Below, piece after piece: positions 17,951 through 27,515 of a stretch of 64,000 nt of DNA. Numbering within the stretch: position 1 is the first letter of the stretch; every line of letters begins with the position of its first letter. The notes under the pieces were generated by a model, which made no database searches, had not been told where the DNA came from, and was given only the letters and a program-made list of their open reading frames with translations. This DNA comes from an uncultured Bacteroidia bacterium (GTDB taxonomy: Bacteria > Bacteroidota > Bacteroidia > Bacteroidales > UBA932), in contig CADCHE010000011.1 in the NCBI GenBank assembly GCA_902801205.1, positions 52,731-116,730 on the forward strand. The letters run 5' to 3'. The position numbers and the translations under genes were made by a program.

Positions 17951-19241
17951 AGTCGGGATCCATCGCGACTTCATCCTTGCCGGGATCCTTGAAGATCAGC
18001 AGGAAAACGATGCCGACGACGAGGGCGTAGGCGGCGAAGATGAACCAGACCGTGTCCCAGTCTCCGACGGTGTAGAAGCGTCCGCCGACCTCGGCCGGGT
18101 GCGTGAAGGCGTTCACGACGGCCTGTGCGGCGAGGGAACCGATGGTGGCACCCAGACCGTTGGTCATCAGCATGAAGAGGCCCTGGGCGCTGGAACGGAT
18201 GTCATCCGTCGTCTTCCGGTTGACGTAGAGCGAGCCGGAGATGTTGAAGAAGTCGAAGGCGACGCCGTAGACCAGCATGGAGAGGATGAACCAGATGACG
18301 CCCGGGAAGCCCGGGTTGCCGATCCCGAAGAAGCCGAAGCGGAACACCCAGGCGAACATGGCGATGAGCATCACCTTCTTGATGCCGAAGCGCTTCATGA
18401 AGAACGGGATGAGCAGGATGCAGAGGGTCTCGGACATCTGCGACAGGGAGATCAGGATGTTCGCGTGTTCCACGCCGAAGGTGTGCTGGTACTGCGGATC
18501 GGTGACGAACTGCGAGATGTACGGATTGGCGAAGCCGTTGGTGATCTGGAGGGCGGCGCCCAGCAGCATCGAGAAGATGAAGAAGATCGCCATCTGCTGG
18601 TTGCGGAACAAGGTGAAAGCCTTGAGACCGGTCGCTTCCATGAAGCTCTGGGCCTGGACCTTCTTCACAGGTACGTTCGGGAGCGTGAGGGCATACAGGG
18701 CCAGGAGGATGCCCAGACCGCCGGAAACGCAGAACTGATAGGGCGTGTGCTGGAACTTCAGCAGGTCGACGGCGATCATGCTGCAGATGAAGCCGACGGT
18801 ACCGAACACGCGGATCGGCGGGAAGGTCTTCACCGTGTCTTTCCCGGCGCCTTCCAGGGCGGCGTACGCCACGCTGTTGGAGAGGGCGATGGTCGGCATG
18901 TAGAAGGCGACGCTGATCGCATACAAGGTGAACAGCGGCCCGAACTGGACGCTGCTGCCTGCGCTGAGTCCGTACCAGCCGGCGGCGATCATGAAGAGGG
19001 CGGCGATGAAGTGGCAGCCGCTGAGCACTTTCTGTGCGGGGATGAAGCGGTCCGCGATGATGCCCACGAGGGCAGGCATGAAGATGGAGACGATGCCCTG
19101 CATGGAGAAGAAGAGTCCGATCTTCCCGCCCAAGCCGGCGCCCGCGAGGTAACTGCCCATCGAGGTCAGGTAGGCTCCCCATACCGCATACTGCAGGAAA
19201 TTCATGAGGATGAGCCTGAGGGTGATGTTCTGGGTTTTCAT
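17916..19241 (-). CDS. MFS permease, nucleoside:H+ symporter (NupG/XapB) type
   Basis: The inner-membrane transporter has 441 residues and about 12 hydrophobic helices (start MKTQNITLRLILMNFLQYAVWGAYL, end DPKAEDPTKG). The first-helix pattern FLQYAVWGAYLTSMGSYL and the central FFGIGNPGFPGVIWFILSMLVYGVAFDFFNISG region match the nucleoside-symporter branch of the MFS that is common in Bacteroidota. Substrate (purine or pyrimidine nucleosides) is by family analogy. The frame is open upstream past the divergent tgt gene, but the ATG chosen gives the correct first helix. A TACTTTTG box lies 44 bases upstream. With uraA and dut nearby, the region clusters nucleotide salvage. Confidence 0.88.
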   Translation of the reverse strand: MKTQNITLRLILMNFLQYAVWGAYLTSMGSYLAGAGLGGKIGLFFSMQGIVSIFMPALVGIIADRFIPAQKVLSGCHFIAALFMIAAGWYGLSAGSSVQFGPLFTLYAISVAFYMPTIALSNSVAYAALEGAGKDTVKTFPPIRVFGTVGFICSMIAVDLLKFQHTPYQFCVSGGLGILLALYALTLPNVPVKKVQAQSFMEATGLKAFTLFRNQQMAIFFIFSMLLGAALQITNGFANPYISQFVTDPQYQHTFGVEHANILISLSQMSETLCILLIPFFMKRFGIKKVMLIAMFAWVFRFGFFGIGNPGFPGVIWFILSMLVYGVAFDFFNISGSLYVNRKTTDDIRSSAQGLFMLMTNGLGATIGSLAAQAVVNAFTHPAEVGGRFYTVGDWDTVWFIFAAYALVVGIVFLLIFKDPGKDEVAMDPDFNPKAEDPTKG

Positions 19242-19285
19242 ATCGTGTGTTTGTTTTTGTGTCTCGTCTGTTGTGGTCCAACTTG

Positions 19286-19323
19286 CAAAAGTACAAGTTT
19301 TACGGTAAAAAATAGTATCTTTG
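19286..19323. promoter_or_regulatory. Divergent promoters of the nucleoside permease and tgt
   Basis: TACTTTTG on the minus strand (complement of 19286-19293) lies 44 bases from the permease ATG. TATCTTTG on the plus strand (19316-19323) is five bases from the tgt ATG at 19329, again predicting a leaderless message. Confidence 0.7.
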
Positions 19324-19328
19324 TGCCA

Positions 19329-20474
19329 ATGAATTTCGTACAAACCGCATCCGACCCGCATTCCCTGGCAAGGACGGGCGTCTTCACCACCGACCATGGC
19401 GAAGTGCGCACGCCCATCTTCATGCCTGTGGGGACGGTGGGCGCCGTCAAGGGGGTCTATCACCGTGACCTGAAAGACGACGTCCGTGCGGAGATTATCC
19501 TGGGCAACACGTACCACCTGTACCTGCGTCCCGGTCTGGACATCCTCCGCCAAGCCGGCGGCCTGCACCGCTTCGAGGCGTGGGACCGCCCGATCCTGAC
19601 GGACAGCGGCGGGTTCCAGGTCTTCTCCCTGACGGGGATCCGGAAACTGACGGAGGAAGGATGCACGTTCCGTTCACACATCGACGGCTCCCGCCATGTC
19701 TTCACCCCGGAGAACAACGTGGATACGCAGCGGGTGATCGGCGCCGACATCGTCATGGCGCTGGACGAGTGCTGTCCGGGCGATGCGGACATTCGCTATG
19801 CGACGAAATCATTGGAACTTACGCAGCGTTGGCTGGAGCGATTCTTCAGGCGATTCTGCGAGACGGAGCCGCTCTACGGACACGACCAGGCGATGTTCCC
19901 GATCATCCAGGGATGCGTCTACCCGGAGCTCCGCAAGCGGGCGGTCGACCACATCCTTTCGCTGACCGGGGATTGTTCCCGTGTCGGCGGCTTCGCCATC
20001 GGTGGCCTCGCGGTCGGGGAGCCGACAGAGAAGATGTATGAGGTCCTGGAACAGGTCTGTCCGATGCTGCCCGCCGGACGCCCCCGCTACCTGATGGGGG
20101 TGGGGACCCCTGCCAACCTGCTGGAAGGCATCGCCCGCGGTGTAGACATGTTCGACTGCGTGATGCCGACCCGCAACGCGCGGAACGGTTCGCTCTTCAC
20201 CTGGAACGGGGTGATGAACATGCGGAACGCGAAATGGGCGGACGATTTCTCTCCGCTCGACCCGGACGGTACGTCATTTGTTGACAGGACGTACACGAAG
20301 GCCTATCTGCACCACCTGGTCATCGCCGGCGAGATGACGGCGGCGATGATCGCGAGCGAACACAACCTCGCTTTCTACCTCGACCTGGTCCGCCAGGCCC
20401 GCGCCCACATCGAGGCGGGCGATTTCACTCCCTGGAAGGAGGCGGCGGTGAAGAAACTTGGCATGCGACTGTGA
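19329..20474 (+). CDS. tgt: tRNA-guanine transglycosylase lacking the usual zinc cysteines
   Basis: Exchanges guanine-34 for preQ1 in GUN tRNAs (queuosine pathway). The 381-residue product has the substrate-binding TDSGGFQVFSL (~97), GGFAIGGLAVGE (~220) and the nucleophile-Asp segment MFDCVMPTRNARNG (~275). The bacterial enzyme normally binds structural zinc by C-x-C-x2-C and a His. Here the corresponding stretch is DGTSFVDRTYTKAYLHHL with no Cys, and only the His of EHNL remains. The rest is intact, so the enzyme is probably active. The same loss occurs, as far as I recall, in related Bacteroidota. The lptF/G-type gene starts directly after it. Confidence 0.93.
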   Translation: MNFVQTASDPHSLARTGVFTTDHGEVRTPIFMPVGTVGAVKGVYHRDLKDDVRAEIILGNTYHLYLRPGLDILRQAGGLHRFEAWDRPILTDSGGFQVFSLTGIRKLTEEGCTFRSHIDGSRHVFTPENNVDTQRVIGADIVMALDECCPGDADIRYATKSLELTQRWLERFFRRFCETEPLYGHDQAMFPIIQGCVYPELRKRAVDHILSLTGDCSRVGGFAIGGLAVGEPTEKMYEVLEQVCPMLPAGRPRYLMGVGTPANLLEGIARGVDMFDCVMPTRNARNGSLFTWNGVMNMRNAKWADDFSPLDPDGTSFVDRTYTKAYLHHLVIAGEMTAAMIASEHNLAFYLDLVRQARAHIEAGDFTPWKEAAVKKLGMRL

Positions 20475-20475
20475 C

Positions 20476-21570
20476 ATGGACTGGAAACTGAAGAAAATCG
20501 ACACGTACATCATGAAGAAGTTCATCGTGACCTTCTTCATTGCGCTGTTGCTGATCATCGGTATCGTCATCATCTTCGACATCAGCGAGAAGGTGGACGA
20601 CTTTGTCGAGAAGCAGGCACCGCTGCGTGCGATCGTTTTCGACTACTACGTCAACTTCGTCCCGTACTTCATCAACATGTTCAGTCCGCTCTTCGTCTTC
20701 ATCACGGTGATCTTCTTCACCTCGCGGATGGCGGCGAACAGCGAGATCATCGCCATCCTGTCGTGCGGCGTGAGCTATCGGCGCCTGATGCATCCCTACA
20801 TGCTGTCCGCGCTGTTGATCGCCCTCCTGTCGCTGGGGCTGAACCTCTTCGTGATCCCGCGGGCGAATCTCAAGCGGGTGCAGTTCGAGGCGACCTATAC
20901 CAAACTGGACCGCCGCAACCTGAATTCTTCCAATGTCCACTACCAGCTCCATCCGGGGCAATTCGTCTATGTGGAGTCGTTCAGTACCTGGAACAACACG
21001 GCATACAATTTCACCCTCGAGGATATCCAGGATAACAAGCTGGTCCGCAAGATCACGGCGGAGACCGCGGTCTGGGACAGCACGTTCGGCGGATGGACGC
21101 TGAAGAAATATTTCGTCCGCGACTATGCGGAAGGGCTCGAGGACCACATCCGGTCCGGGACGCAGCTCGACACCGTGATCAACCTGACGGTGACGGATTT
21201 CTACCGGAACAAGAAGACGGTGGAGACCCTGCCGCAGCGCGCGCTGAACCAGTTGATCGCCACGCAGCGCATGCGCGGCGACGCGAACGTGATGTACGCC
21301 CTCATCGAGAAGCACACGCGCTATGCCCTCCCGTTCTCCGCGTTCATCCTCACCCTGATCGGCGTGAGTCTTTCTTCGCGCAAGCGCCGCGGCGGGATCG
21401 GCTGGAACATCGCCGTGGGCATCGCCCTGAGTTTCACCTACATCCTTTTCCTCCGCTTCAGCCAGATGTTCGTCTACGGCGGGACGCTCCCGCCCGTGAT
21501 CGCCCTGTGGCTTCCGAACCTCATCTATTCGGTCATCGCGGCAGTTTTGTACTACAGGGCTTCCAGATAA
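20476..21570 (+). CDS. LptF/LptG-family permease (YjgP/YjgQ)
   Basis: The 364-residue inner-membrane protein belongs to the family that extracts lipopolysaccharide in the LptB2FG transporter. Three N-terminal helices (KKFIVTFFIALLLIIGIVII and following), a periplasmic domain (~100-270) and three C-terminal helices (PFSAFILTLIGVSLSSRKRRGG) give the standard topology. Bacteroidota usually have an LptG-like and an LptF-like paralogue; which one this is cannot be decided here. The ATG follows the tgt stop by one base (TGAC-ATG), suggesting translational coupling with tgt, a common pairing in the phylum. Confidence 0.88.
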   Translation: MDWKLKKIDTYIMKKFIVTFFIALLLIIGIVIIFDISEKVDDFVEKQAPLRAIVFDYYVNFVPYFINMFSPLFVFITVIFFTSRMAANSEIIAILSCGVSYRRLMHPYMLSALLIALLSLGLNLFVIPRANLKRVQFEATYTKLDRRNLNSSNVHYQLHPGQFVYVESFSTWNNTAYNFTLEDIQDNKLVRKITAETAVWDSTFGGWTLKKYFVRDYAEGLEDHIRSGTQLDTVINLTVTDFYRNKKTVETLPQRALNQLIATQRMRGDANVMYALIEKHTRYALPFSAFILTLIGVSLSSRKRRGGIGWNIAVGIALSFTYILFLRFSQMFVYGGTLPPVIALWLPNLIYSVIAAVLYYRASR

Positions 21571-21583
21571 AAGATTTATTTAT

Positions 21584-21591
21584 TATATTTG
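21584..21591 (+). promoter_or_regulatory. -7 promoter box of uraA
   Basis: TATATTTG lies 24 bases before the uraA ATG and just after the preceding stop codon. Confidence 0.65.
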
Positions 21592-21615
21592 GTCCTGCCT
21601 AAAAACACAAACCCA

Positions 21616-22824
21616 ATGGCAGAACAAACCTTATCCCCGCTGAAGCGCTCGATAGTCGGCGTTCAGTTCATGTTCGTGGCGTTCGGATCCACGGTGCTTG
21701 TCCCTCTTCTGGTCGGTTTCGACCCGGCCATCGCCCTCCTCGCTGCCGGTCTAGGCACGCTTCTTTTCCACCTGGTCACCGGCGGAAAAGTTCCCATCTA
21801 CCTGGGGAGCAGTTTCGCGTTCATCGCTCCGATCATCAAAGCCACGGAACTGTACGGGCTGCCCGGCATGTTCTGCGGACTGGTCGCCGTGGGTGTGGTC
21901 TACATGCTGATGAGCCTTCTTGTCAAACTGTTCGGCATCGGCCTCATCAAGCGGCTGTTCCCGCCGGTCGTGATCGGCCCCGTCATCATCCTGATCGGTC
22001 TCTCCCTGGCCGGAACGGGCGTCGACATGGCAAGCAAGAACTGGATCCTCGCGCTGATTTCCCTCGCTGTCGCGGTGGTCTGCTCCATTTGGGGAAAGGG
22101 CATGGTCAAGCTCATCCCCGTCTTCTTCGGTGCCCTGGCGGGCTACCTGGCTGCCGTCCTCTTCTATCGCAGCACGATGGATTTCTCGGCCGTGGCTTCC
22201 GCCCCTTGGTTCCAGCTGCCGCATCTGAGCAAGCTTTCCTTCTCCTGGCAGGCCATCCTCTTCATGGCTCCCGTCGCGATTGCTCCGATCATCGAGCATG
22301 TCGGTGACATGTATGCGATCAGCGAGATCGCAGGGAAGGACTTCGTGAAGGATCCGGGTTTGCATCGGACGATGCTGGGTGACGGTCTCGCCTGCTCCTT
22401 GGCCGCTTTCCTGGGCGGTGCGCCCGTCACGACCTATTCCGAGGTGACCGGTGCCGTGGCCCTGACGAAAGTGACCGATCCCAGCTGCATGCGCATCGCC
22501 GCCATTTCCGCCATCGTCATCTCCGTGATCGGCAAGGTGGGCGCTGCCATCCAGACGATCCCCACCGCCGTCCTCGGCGGTATCATGCTCCTCCTGTTCG
22601 GAAGCATCGCCGCAGTCGGTATCAACAATATGGTGAAGGCCAAGATCGACATGAACAAGTCCCGGAATCTCGTGATCGTCTCGATCATCCTGACGATCGG
22701 CATCGGTGGCGCCGTGATCAGCTTCGGAAAATTCTCCCTGGCCGGCATCGGACTCGCTTCCATCGTGGGCGTCGTGCTCAACCTGATCCTTCCTGATAAA
22801 AAATCCGCTGAAAGTGAAAGTTAA
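21616..22824 (+). CDS. uraA: Uracil/xanthine permease (NCS2 family)
   Basis: The 402-residue nucleobase:cation symporter of the inner membrane shows [15 protein letters not shown] in the conserved binding helix and the QxxxPLVG-like start [15 protein letters not shown]. It has the [19 protein letters not shown] segment and the NCS2 signature [15 protein letters not shown]. The family transports uracil or xanthine; the UraA-like length and the GG(K/V)PxYLGSSFA motif favour uracil. Its end overlaps the dut start by 11 bases, so uracil import and dUTP hydrolysis are co-expressed. Confidence 0.92.
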   Translation: MAEQTLSPLKRSIVGVQFMFVAFGSTVLVPLLVGFDPAIALLAAGLGTLLFHLVTGGKVPIYLGSSFAFIAPIIKATELYGLPGMFCGLVAVGVVYMLMSLLVKLFGIGLIKRLFPPVVIGPVIILIGLSLAGTGVDMASKNWILALISLAVAVVCSIWGKGMVKLIPVFFGALAGYLAAVLFYRSTMDFSAVASAPWFQLPHLSKLSFSWQAILFMAPVAIAPIIEHVGDMYAISEIAGKDFVKDPGLHRTMLGDGLACSLAAFLGGAPVTTYSEVTGAVALTKVTDPSCMRIAAISAIVISVIGKVGAAIQTIPTAVLGGIMLLLFGSIAAVGINNMVKAKIDMNKSRNLVIVSIILTIGIGGAVISFGKFSLAGIGLASIVGVVLNLILPDKKSAESES

Positions 22825-23248
22825 GATCGTCAACAAGTCTCCCTGGCCCGATCCGTCCTACGCCACGGAAGCCTCCGCCGGCATGGACCTGCGGGCCTGC
22901 ATCGATGAGCCGCTGCTGCTCCGTCCCCTGGAGCGTGCCCTGGTTCCGACCGGCATCTTCATTGAACTCCCCGTCGGCTACGAAGCCCAGATCCGGCCGC
23001 GCAGCGGCCTCGCGACCAAGTGCGGGATCACCGTGATCAATGCACCGGGCACGGTCGACGCCGATTTCCGCGGCGAACTCCGCGTGTCCCTCGTGAACCT
23101 TTCGAACGATCCGTTCGAGGTCGTTCCCGGGGAGCGTATCGCCCAGATGGTCGTCGCCGCCCACGAGAAGGTGGAGTGGGAAGATGTCGAAGCCCTGTCC
23201 GAAACGGTGCGCGGCACCGGTGGATGGGGGAGTACGGGTTCCAAGTAA
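22814..23248 (+). CDS. dut: dUTP diphosphatase
   Basis: Hydrolyses dUTP to dUMP and pyrophosphate, preventing uracil incorporation. The 144-residue trimeric dUTPase has the motifs [10 protein letters not shown] (I), PRSGLA (II), [12 protein letters not shown] (III), GERIAQMVV (IV) and the C-terminal arm [10 protein letters not shown] (V). It starts with GTG inside the end of uraA; the GTG is required because the homology starts there and no ATG is available. Length and motifs are complete. Confidence 0.96.
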   Translation: MKVKIVNKSPWPDPSYATEASAGMDLRACIDEPLLLRPLERALVPTGIFIELPVGYEAQIRPRSGLATKCGITVINAPGTVDADFRGELRVSLVNLSNDPFEVVPGERIAQMVVAAHEKVEWEDVEALSETVRGTGGWGSTGSK

Positions 23249-23254
23249 CGGCCT

Positions 23255-24586
23255 ATGCACATGCAGGAACTGTACGGAATCTTCCGTCGTGCCGGTCGTG
23301 TGACGACGGATTCGCGGACCATTTCAGGCGGAGAACTGTTCATCGCGCTCCGCGGAGAGAATTTCGACGGGAACGATTATGCGGCCGCCGCCCTTGAAAA
23401 AGGAGCGGTGGCTGCCGTCGTTTCCGCGGACAGCGCCGCAGCCGCTTCCGGCGACCCGCGGATGATCCCGGTGCCGGATACGCTGGCGGCCCTGCAGGAC
23501 CTTGCGCGGATGCACCGCCGGTACAGTGGCCCGGAAAACGGATTCCGGCCCGTGCCCGTGGTCGGCCTGACCGGGACGAACGGCAAGACGACCACCAAGG
23601 AACTGATCACGCGCGTGCTCTCCGTGAAATACCGGGTTACCGCGACCCGCGGCAACCTGAACAACGACATCGGCGTGCCGCTCACGCTGCTGGACATCGT
23701 TCCCGGACAGACGCAGGTCGCCGTCGTGGAGATGGGGGCGAGCCACCCCGACGACATCGGCAAGTTGGTGAAGGTCAGCGAACCCGACTGCGGCCTGATC
23801 ACCAACGTCGGCAAGGCCCACCTGCTGGGCTTCGGCAGTTTCGACGGCGTGAAACGGGCCAAGGGCATGCTTTATGATTATCTGGCCGCCCACGGCGGCA
23901 TCGCCTTCGTCAACGAGGGCGATCCCGACTTGAAGGAGATGGCCTCTGACCGGAAGGGAATGACCTGCCTGCCTTACGGCCTGGCCCTTTCCGGGGCGAG
24001 GGTGATCCCGTCGGATGCGGCGCATCCGTTCCTGCGGATCGCCTTCCCGCATCGCGTGCTGGAAACGCACCTGTCCGGAGCCTACAATGCGACGAACGTC
24101 ATGGCCGCCCTGGCCGTGGGAGGACATTTCGGTGTCGGCCTGGACGAGGCCCTGGATGCCGTTGCCTCCTATGTCCCGACGAATAACCGTTCGCAGTTGG
24201 AGCGGACGGAACGGAATACCCTGATCGTGGACGCGTACAACGCCAATCCTTCCAGCATGGCGGCCGCCCTGGAGAACCTTCGCTTGGCGGATCATCCCCA
24301 CAAGGTAGCCCTGCTCGGCGAGATGCGTGAACTGGGCAAGGAATCCAATGCTGAACACCGGGCCGTCCTGCGCCAGGTCCTTTCCCTGGGACTGGACCGT
24401 GTCTGCCTGGTCGGTGAGGAGTTCGGCCGCGCCGCATTTGATGAAGACGTGCTGGACCGCGTGGAATGCTTCCTGACGTCCGTCGACCTGGCGGACCGCC
24501 TGGCTGAAGCGCCGGTGGAAGGCTGCCTCGTCCTGGTCAAGGGGTCCCGCGGGACGATGATGGAAAGGGTTATTCCGAAACTGTAG
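23255..24586 (+). CDS. murF: UDP-N-acetylmuramoyl-tripeptide--D-alanyl-D-alanine ligase MurF
   Basis: Adds D-Ala-D-Ala to the UDP-MurNAc-tripeptide in peptidoglycan synthesis. The 443-residue Mur ligase has the N-terminal substrate domain (VTTDSRTISGGELFIALRGENFDG), the ATP loop GLTGTNGKTTTKELI (~108-120), GNLNNDIGVPLTLL and the C-terminal DAYNANPSSMAAALENL region. It follows dut by six bases and is likely in the uraA-dut-murF unit. The stop overlaps the convergent PAP2 gene by 17 bases. An internal ATG two codons later is an equally plausible start. Confidence 0.96.
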   Translation: MHMQELYGIFRRAGRVTTDSRTISGGELFIALRGENFDGNDYAAAALEKGAVAAVVSADSAAAASGDPRMIPVPDTLAALQDLARMHRRYSGPENGFRPVPVVGLTGTNGKTTTKELITRVLSVKYRVTATRGNLNNDIGVPLTLLDIVPGQTQVAVVEMGASHPDDIGKLVKVSEPDCGLITNVGKAHLLGFGSFDGVKRAKGMLYDYLAAHGGIAFVNEGDPDLKEMASDRKGMTCLPYGLALSGARVIPSDAAHPFLRIAFPHRVLETHLSGAYNATNVMAALAVGGHFGVGLDEALDAVASYVPTNNRSQLERTERNTLIVDAYNANPSSMAAALENLRLADHPHKVALLGEMRELGKESNAEHRAVLRQVLSLGLDRVCLVGEEFGRAAFDEDVLDRVECFLTSVDLADRLAEAPVEGCLVLVKGSRGTMMERVIPKL

Positions 24587-25238
24587 GGTTTTCCCCCGAA
24601 GGTTTCAAATCGAAATGGAAGGTCAGGCCCTCGGGCTTGACCTTTTCGATGTATTTCCGGATGATGTGCCGGGCGAGCATGGCGACGAAATAGCCGATGA
24701 CGGATCCGACGAGGATCCCCGTCAGGACGTCGCCCAGAAAGTGTTTCCCCACGAAGATGCGGCTGACGGAAACCAGGGTTGCCCAGAGGATGGTCACCTT
24801 GTAAAGGGCGTTGTACGTATGCGTCTTGTCCGCGCGGAAACCGATGTTCAGGCAGGTGGCCACGGCGAAGGCGTTGGCGGCGTGGGCGGAGAAGAACCCG
24901 TAGAAGCCTCCCCGGCCTTCCAGGACGTTGAGCCCGGCCTGCAGCATGTCGCTGTTGTAGCTGGGACGCAGGCGGGCGACCGAATACTTGACCAGGTTGG
25001 AGCATTGGTCGCAGAGGCCGAACGCAAGCGCCACGGAGGCCAAGACGACAAGGGCGCGTTTCCACCCCAGGCGGTCGAAGAGCAGGTACAGGAGGATGGC
25101 GTACATCGGGATCCAGAATCCCTTGTTGCTGAACAGCTGCCACATCTGCTCCGTGAAAGGCGTGCTCAGGCTGTTCAGCCAGAGCGTTGCATCCATGTCG
25201 GCTTGGTGGAGGGTCTCTATGAGCGAAGCGCCTCCCAT
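24570..25238 (-). CDS. PAP2-superfamily membrane phosphatase
   Basis: The 222-residue integral membrane phosphatase has the three acid-phosphatase motifs: KYSVARLRP (K-x6-RP, ~96), FSAHAANAF (variant of PSGH, ~125) and [16 protein letters not shown] (SR-x5-H-x3-D, ~165). There are five or six hydrophobic segments. Family members dephosphorylate lipid pyrophosphates, including undecaprenyl pyrophosphate or phosphatidylglycerophosphate; position next to murF would fit undecaprenyl-phosphate recycling. The start overlaps the end of obgE by 22 bases, so both are expressed together. Confidence 0.9.
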   Translation of the reverse strand: MGGASLIETLHQADMDATLWLNSLSTPFTEQMWQLFSNKGFWIPMYAILLYLLFDRLGWKRALVVLASVALAFGLCDQCSNLVKYSVARLRPSYNSDMLQAGLNVLEGRGGFYGFFSAHAANAFAVATCLNIGFRADKTHTYNALYKVTILWATLVSVSRIFVGKHFLGDVLTGILVGSVIGYFVAMLARHIIRKYIEKVKPEGLTFHFDLKPSGENPTVSE

Positions 25239-26209
25239 AGCAGTTCCTTGAGTTCCTTCAGCCCTTCACCGCTGACGGAGGAGATGAAGACGTGCGGGAT
25301 GCCTTCGGGCAGGGACGCGGCCAGTTCACGTTCGATCTCCTTGTCGATGAGGTCGCATTTGGTGACGGCCAGGACACGCTCCTTGTCGAGCAGTTCGGGG
25401 TTGTATTCCCGCAGTTCGGCCAGCAGGGTCTCGTAGCCGGCGCGGATGTCGTTCTCTTCGGCTGATACCATGAACAGCAGCACCGAATTCCGTTCGATGT
25501 GGCGCAGGAAGCGGATGCCGATGCCTTTGCCCTCATGCGCACCTTCGATGATACCGGGGATGTCCGCCATCACGAAGGACTGGTCGTCGTAGTAGCGGAC
25601 GATGCCCAGGTTGGGCTCCAGGGTGGTGAATGCATAGTTGGCGATTTTCGGCTTGGCGGCGGTGACGGCCGCCAGGAGCGTCGATTTGCCCGCGTTCGGG
25701 AATCCGACGAGTCCCACGTCGGCCAGCAACTTGAGTTCCAGGATGAACCAGCCTTCCTGTCCTTCTTCGCCAGGTTGCGCGAAGCGGGGCGTCTGCAGGG
25801 TAGGGGTCTTGAAGTTGTTGTTCCCCAGGCCGCCGCGGCCGCCTTTGCAGAGGATGCGTTCTTCACCGGGCTCGACCAGTTCGAAGAGCACTTCTTCGGT
25901 TTCGGCGTCCTTGACGACCGTGCCGACAGGGACGTCGAGGTAGATGTCCTCGCCGTTCTTGCCCGTCCGCAGGCCGCCGCTGCCGGGCGCACCGTTGTCG
26001 GCTTTCACGTGCTTGCGGTATTTCAGGTGGATGAGTGTCCAGAACTGCGGGTTCGCCCGCAGGATGATGTGTCCGCCCCGTCCCCCGTCGCCGCCGTCCG
26101 GTCCGCCCTTGGGCACGTATTTGGCGCGGTACAGGTGCATCGATCCTGCGCCTCCGTGTCCGGACGCGCAGAAGATCTTCACGTAGTCGATGAAGTTGCT
26201 GTCAGCCAT
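25217..26209 (-). CDS. obgE: GTPase ObgE/CgtA
   Basis: Essential GTPase of late 50S ribosome assembly and stress control. The 330-residue product has the glycine-rich Obg fold ([36 protein letters not shown], ~1-155). The G domain shows G1 GFPNAGKST (~166), G3 DIPGI, G4 TKCD and G5 SSVSG. The short C-terminus lacks the extra domain of some Gram-positive Obg proteins. A -7 box lies 17 bases upstream, inside the tail of the GH88-like gene, so it is transcribed with the PAP2 gene behind it. Confidence 0.97.
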   Translation of the reverse strand: MADSNFIDYVKIFCASGHGGAGSMHLYRAKYVPKGGPDGGDGGRGGHIILRANPQFWTLIHLKYRKHVKADNGAPGSGGLRTGKNGEDIYLDVPVGTVVKDAETEEVLFELVEPGEERILCKGGRGGLGNNNFKTPTLQTPRFAQPGEEGQEGWFILELKLLADVGLVGFPNAGKSTLLAAVTAAKPKIANYAFTTLEPNLGIVRYYDDQSFVMADIPGIIEGAHEGKGIGIRFLRHIERNSVLLFMVSAEENDIRAGYETLLAELREYNPELLDKERVLAVTKCDLIDKEIERELAASLPEGIPHVFISSVSGEGLKELKELLWEALRS

Positions 26210-26223
26210 TGTTCTCGCTTTGG

Positions 26224-27441
26224 CTACAAAGGTAATGATTTTCTTTGATGCAGGAGTTTCTTCAGGCGGAGCAGCGCTTCGATGTAGTAATAGTCGCCGT
26301 AAGTCAGCGGGACGTCGACCTCGGCCTTGCCGGGGAGGCTGCCGACGCCGTGCTTGATCAGGAAACCGCCCATCTCTCCTTTCCTGGCCAGGTATTCGGG
26401 GCTGCTGAGGGTCCGCAGCTGCTGCTCGGCCGTCTCCAGCCAGCGGGCGGCTTCGGGACCGGGGTCAAGCTGGCTCAGCTGGATGAGTGCGGACGCCATG
26501 ATGGCGCCGGCGGATGCGTCACGCAGCGCGCCGGGGATGTCCGGAGCGTTGAAGTCCCAGTACGGTATTTTGTCTTCCGGAAGGTTCGGGTGGTCCAGGA
26601 GGAAGCGTGCAATCTTTCGCGCCTGCTCCAGGTAGATGGGGTTGTTGGTCTCCTGGAACATCATCGTGTAGCCATAGAGCCCCCAGGCCTGGCCGCGCGA
26701 CCAGGCGCTGTCGTCGGAATAGCCCTGCGCCGTGTTCTTGGCGTGCGGCTGTCCCGTGGCCGGGTCGTAGGAGACGACGTGCCAGGTGGAAGCGTCTGCC
26801 CGGAAATGGTTCTTGATGGTGGTCTGTGCGTGCTTCTCGGCCGCATTTTCGTAGAAGCGGTTCCCCGTGACGTGGGTGACGAAGCAGAGCATTTCGAGGT
26901 TCATCATATTGTCGATGATGACCGGGTATTTCCAGCGTTTGTTCTCGTTCCATGATTTCATCACGCCCAGGGACGGATTCCAGCGCGTCATCAGGCTGTC
27001 CGTCCCTTCGAGGATCACCTCCAGGTAGCGGCGGTCGCCCGTGATGCGGTATCCCTGCCCGAAACTGGACATGAGCATGAAGCCCAGGTCGTGCGTGGAT
27101 GTGAGTTTCTTCGCGGGTTCGACACGGTCCGTGAAGATCTCGGCGTATTTTCCCAGCTGACCGTCGCCGCTGTCTTCATACAGCATCCACAGGACGCCGG
27201 GGAAGAAACCGGAGATCCAGCTCCTGTAGGTGGTGGTCAGCAGTTTCCCGTCCTGGTAGGTGTGCGGAAGTGCATCCGGGGTGCCTTCCAGGTTGCGTGC
27301 GAGGAGAAGGGCCTGGTCGGCGGCGCGGTCCAGGCCGCGTTCGATCATGTCTTGCAGCGATTCCTGTGCGCGGGCCGGGATGACCACCAGGAGCAGGGCG
27401 GCGAGTGCCGCGGAGAAGGAGCGTTTCAGTTTCCGTGTCAT
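26224..27441 (-). CDS. GH88-family unsaturated glucuronyl hydrolase, secreted
   Basis: The 405-residue product has a Sec signal peptide (about 24 residues, cut after PARA). The (alpha/alpha)6-barrel family removes the unsaturated 4,5-glucuronyl residue that polysaccharide lyases leave on oligosaccharides. Visible signatures are [14 protein letters not shown] (catalytic Asp ~105), [16 protein letters not shown] (second catalytic Asp ~170), [18 protein letters not shown] (~245) and the final [19 protein letters not shown]105 is the close alternative, but the length and the DNMMNLEML signature favour GH88. The ATG follows a -7 box (27459-27466) by 17 bases. Substrate (glycosaminoglycan, ulvan or similar) is not decidable. 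Confidence 0.88.
   Translation of the reverse strand: MTRKLKRSFSAALAALLLVVIPARAQESLQDMIERGLDRAADQALLLARNLEGTPDALPHTYQDGKLLTTTYRSWISGFFPGVLWMLYEDSGDGQLGKYAEIFTDRVEPAKKLTSTHDLGFMLMSSFGQGYRITGDRRYLEVILEGTDSLMTRWNPSLGVMKSWNENKRWKYPVIIDNMMNLEMLCFVTHVTGNRFYENAAEKHAQTTIKNHFRADASTWHVVSYDPATGQPHAKNTAQGYSDDSAWSRGQAWGLYGYTMMFQETNNPIYLEQARKIARFLLDHPNLPEDKIPYWDFNAPDIPGALRDASAGAIMASALIQLSQLDPGPEAARWLETAEQQLRTLSSPEYLARKGEMGGFLIKHGVGSLPGKAEVDVPLTYGDYYYIEALLRLKKLLHQRKSLPL
26227..26234 (-). promoter_or_regulatory. -7 promoter box of obgE
   Basis: TACCTTTG on the minus strand is 17 bases from the obgE ATG and overlaps the last codons of the upstream GH88-like gene. Confidence 0.65.
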
Positions 27442-27458
27442 GGTTTCCGTGTTTTTAA

Positions 27459-27509
27459 CAAAGATATTCATTTTTCGGCTTGTTCCAATGGCAAAATCAT
27501 TTATCTTTG
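27459..27509. promoter_or_regulatory. Divergent promoters of the GH88-like gene and the tandem ABC gene
   Basis: TATCTTTG on the minus strand (complement of 27459-27466) lies 17 bases from the GH88-like ATG. TATCTTTG on the plus strand (27502-27509) is six bases from the ABC-gene ATG at 27516, predicting a leaderless transcript. Confidence 0.7.
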
Positions 27510-27515
27510 CCTCTC

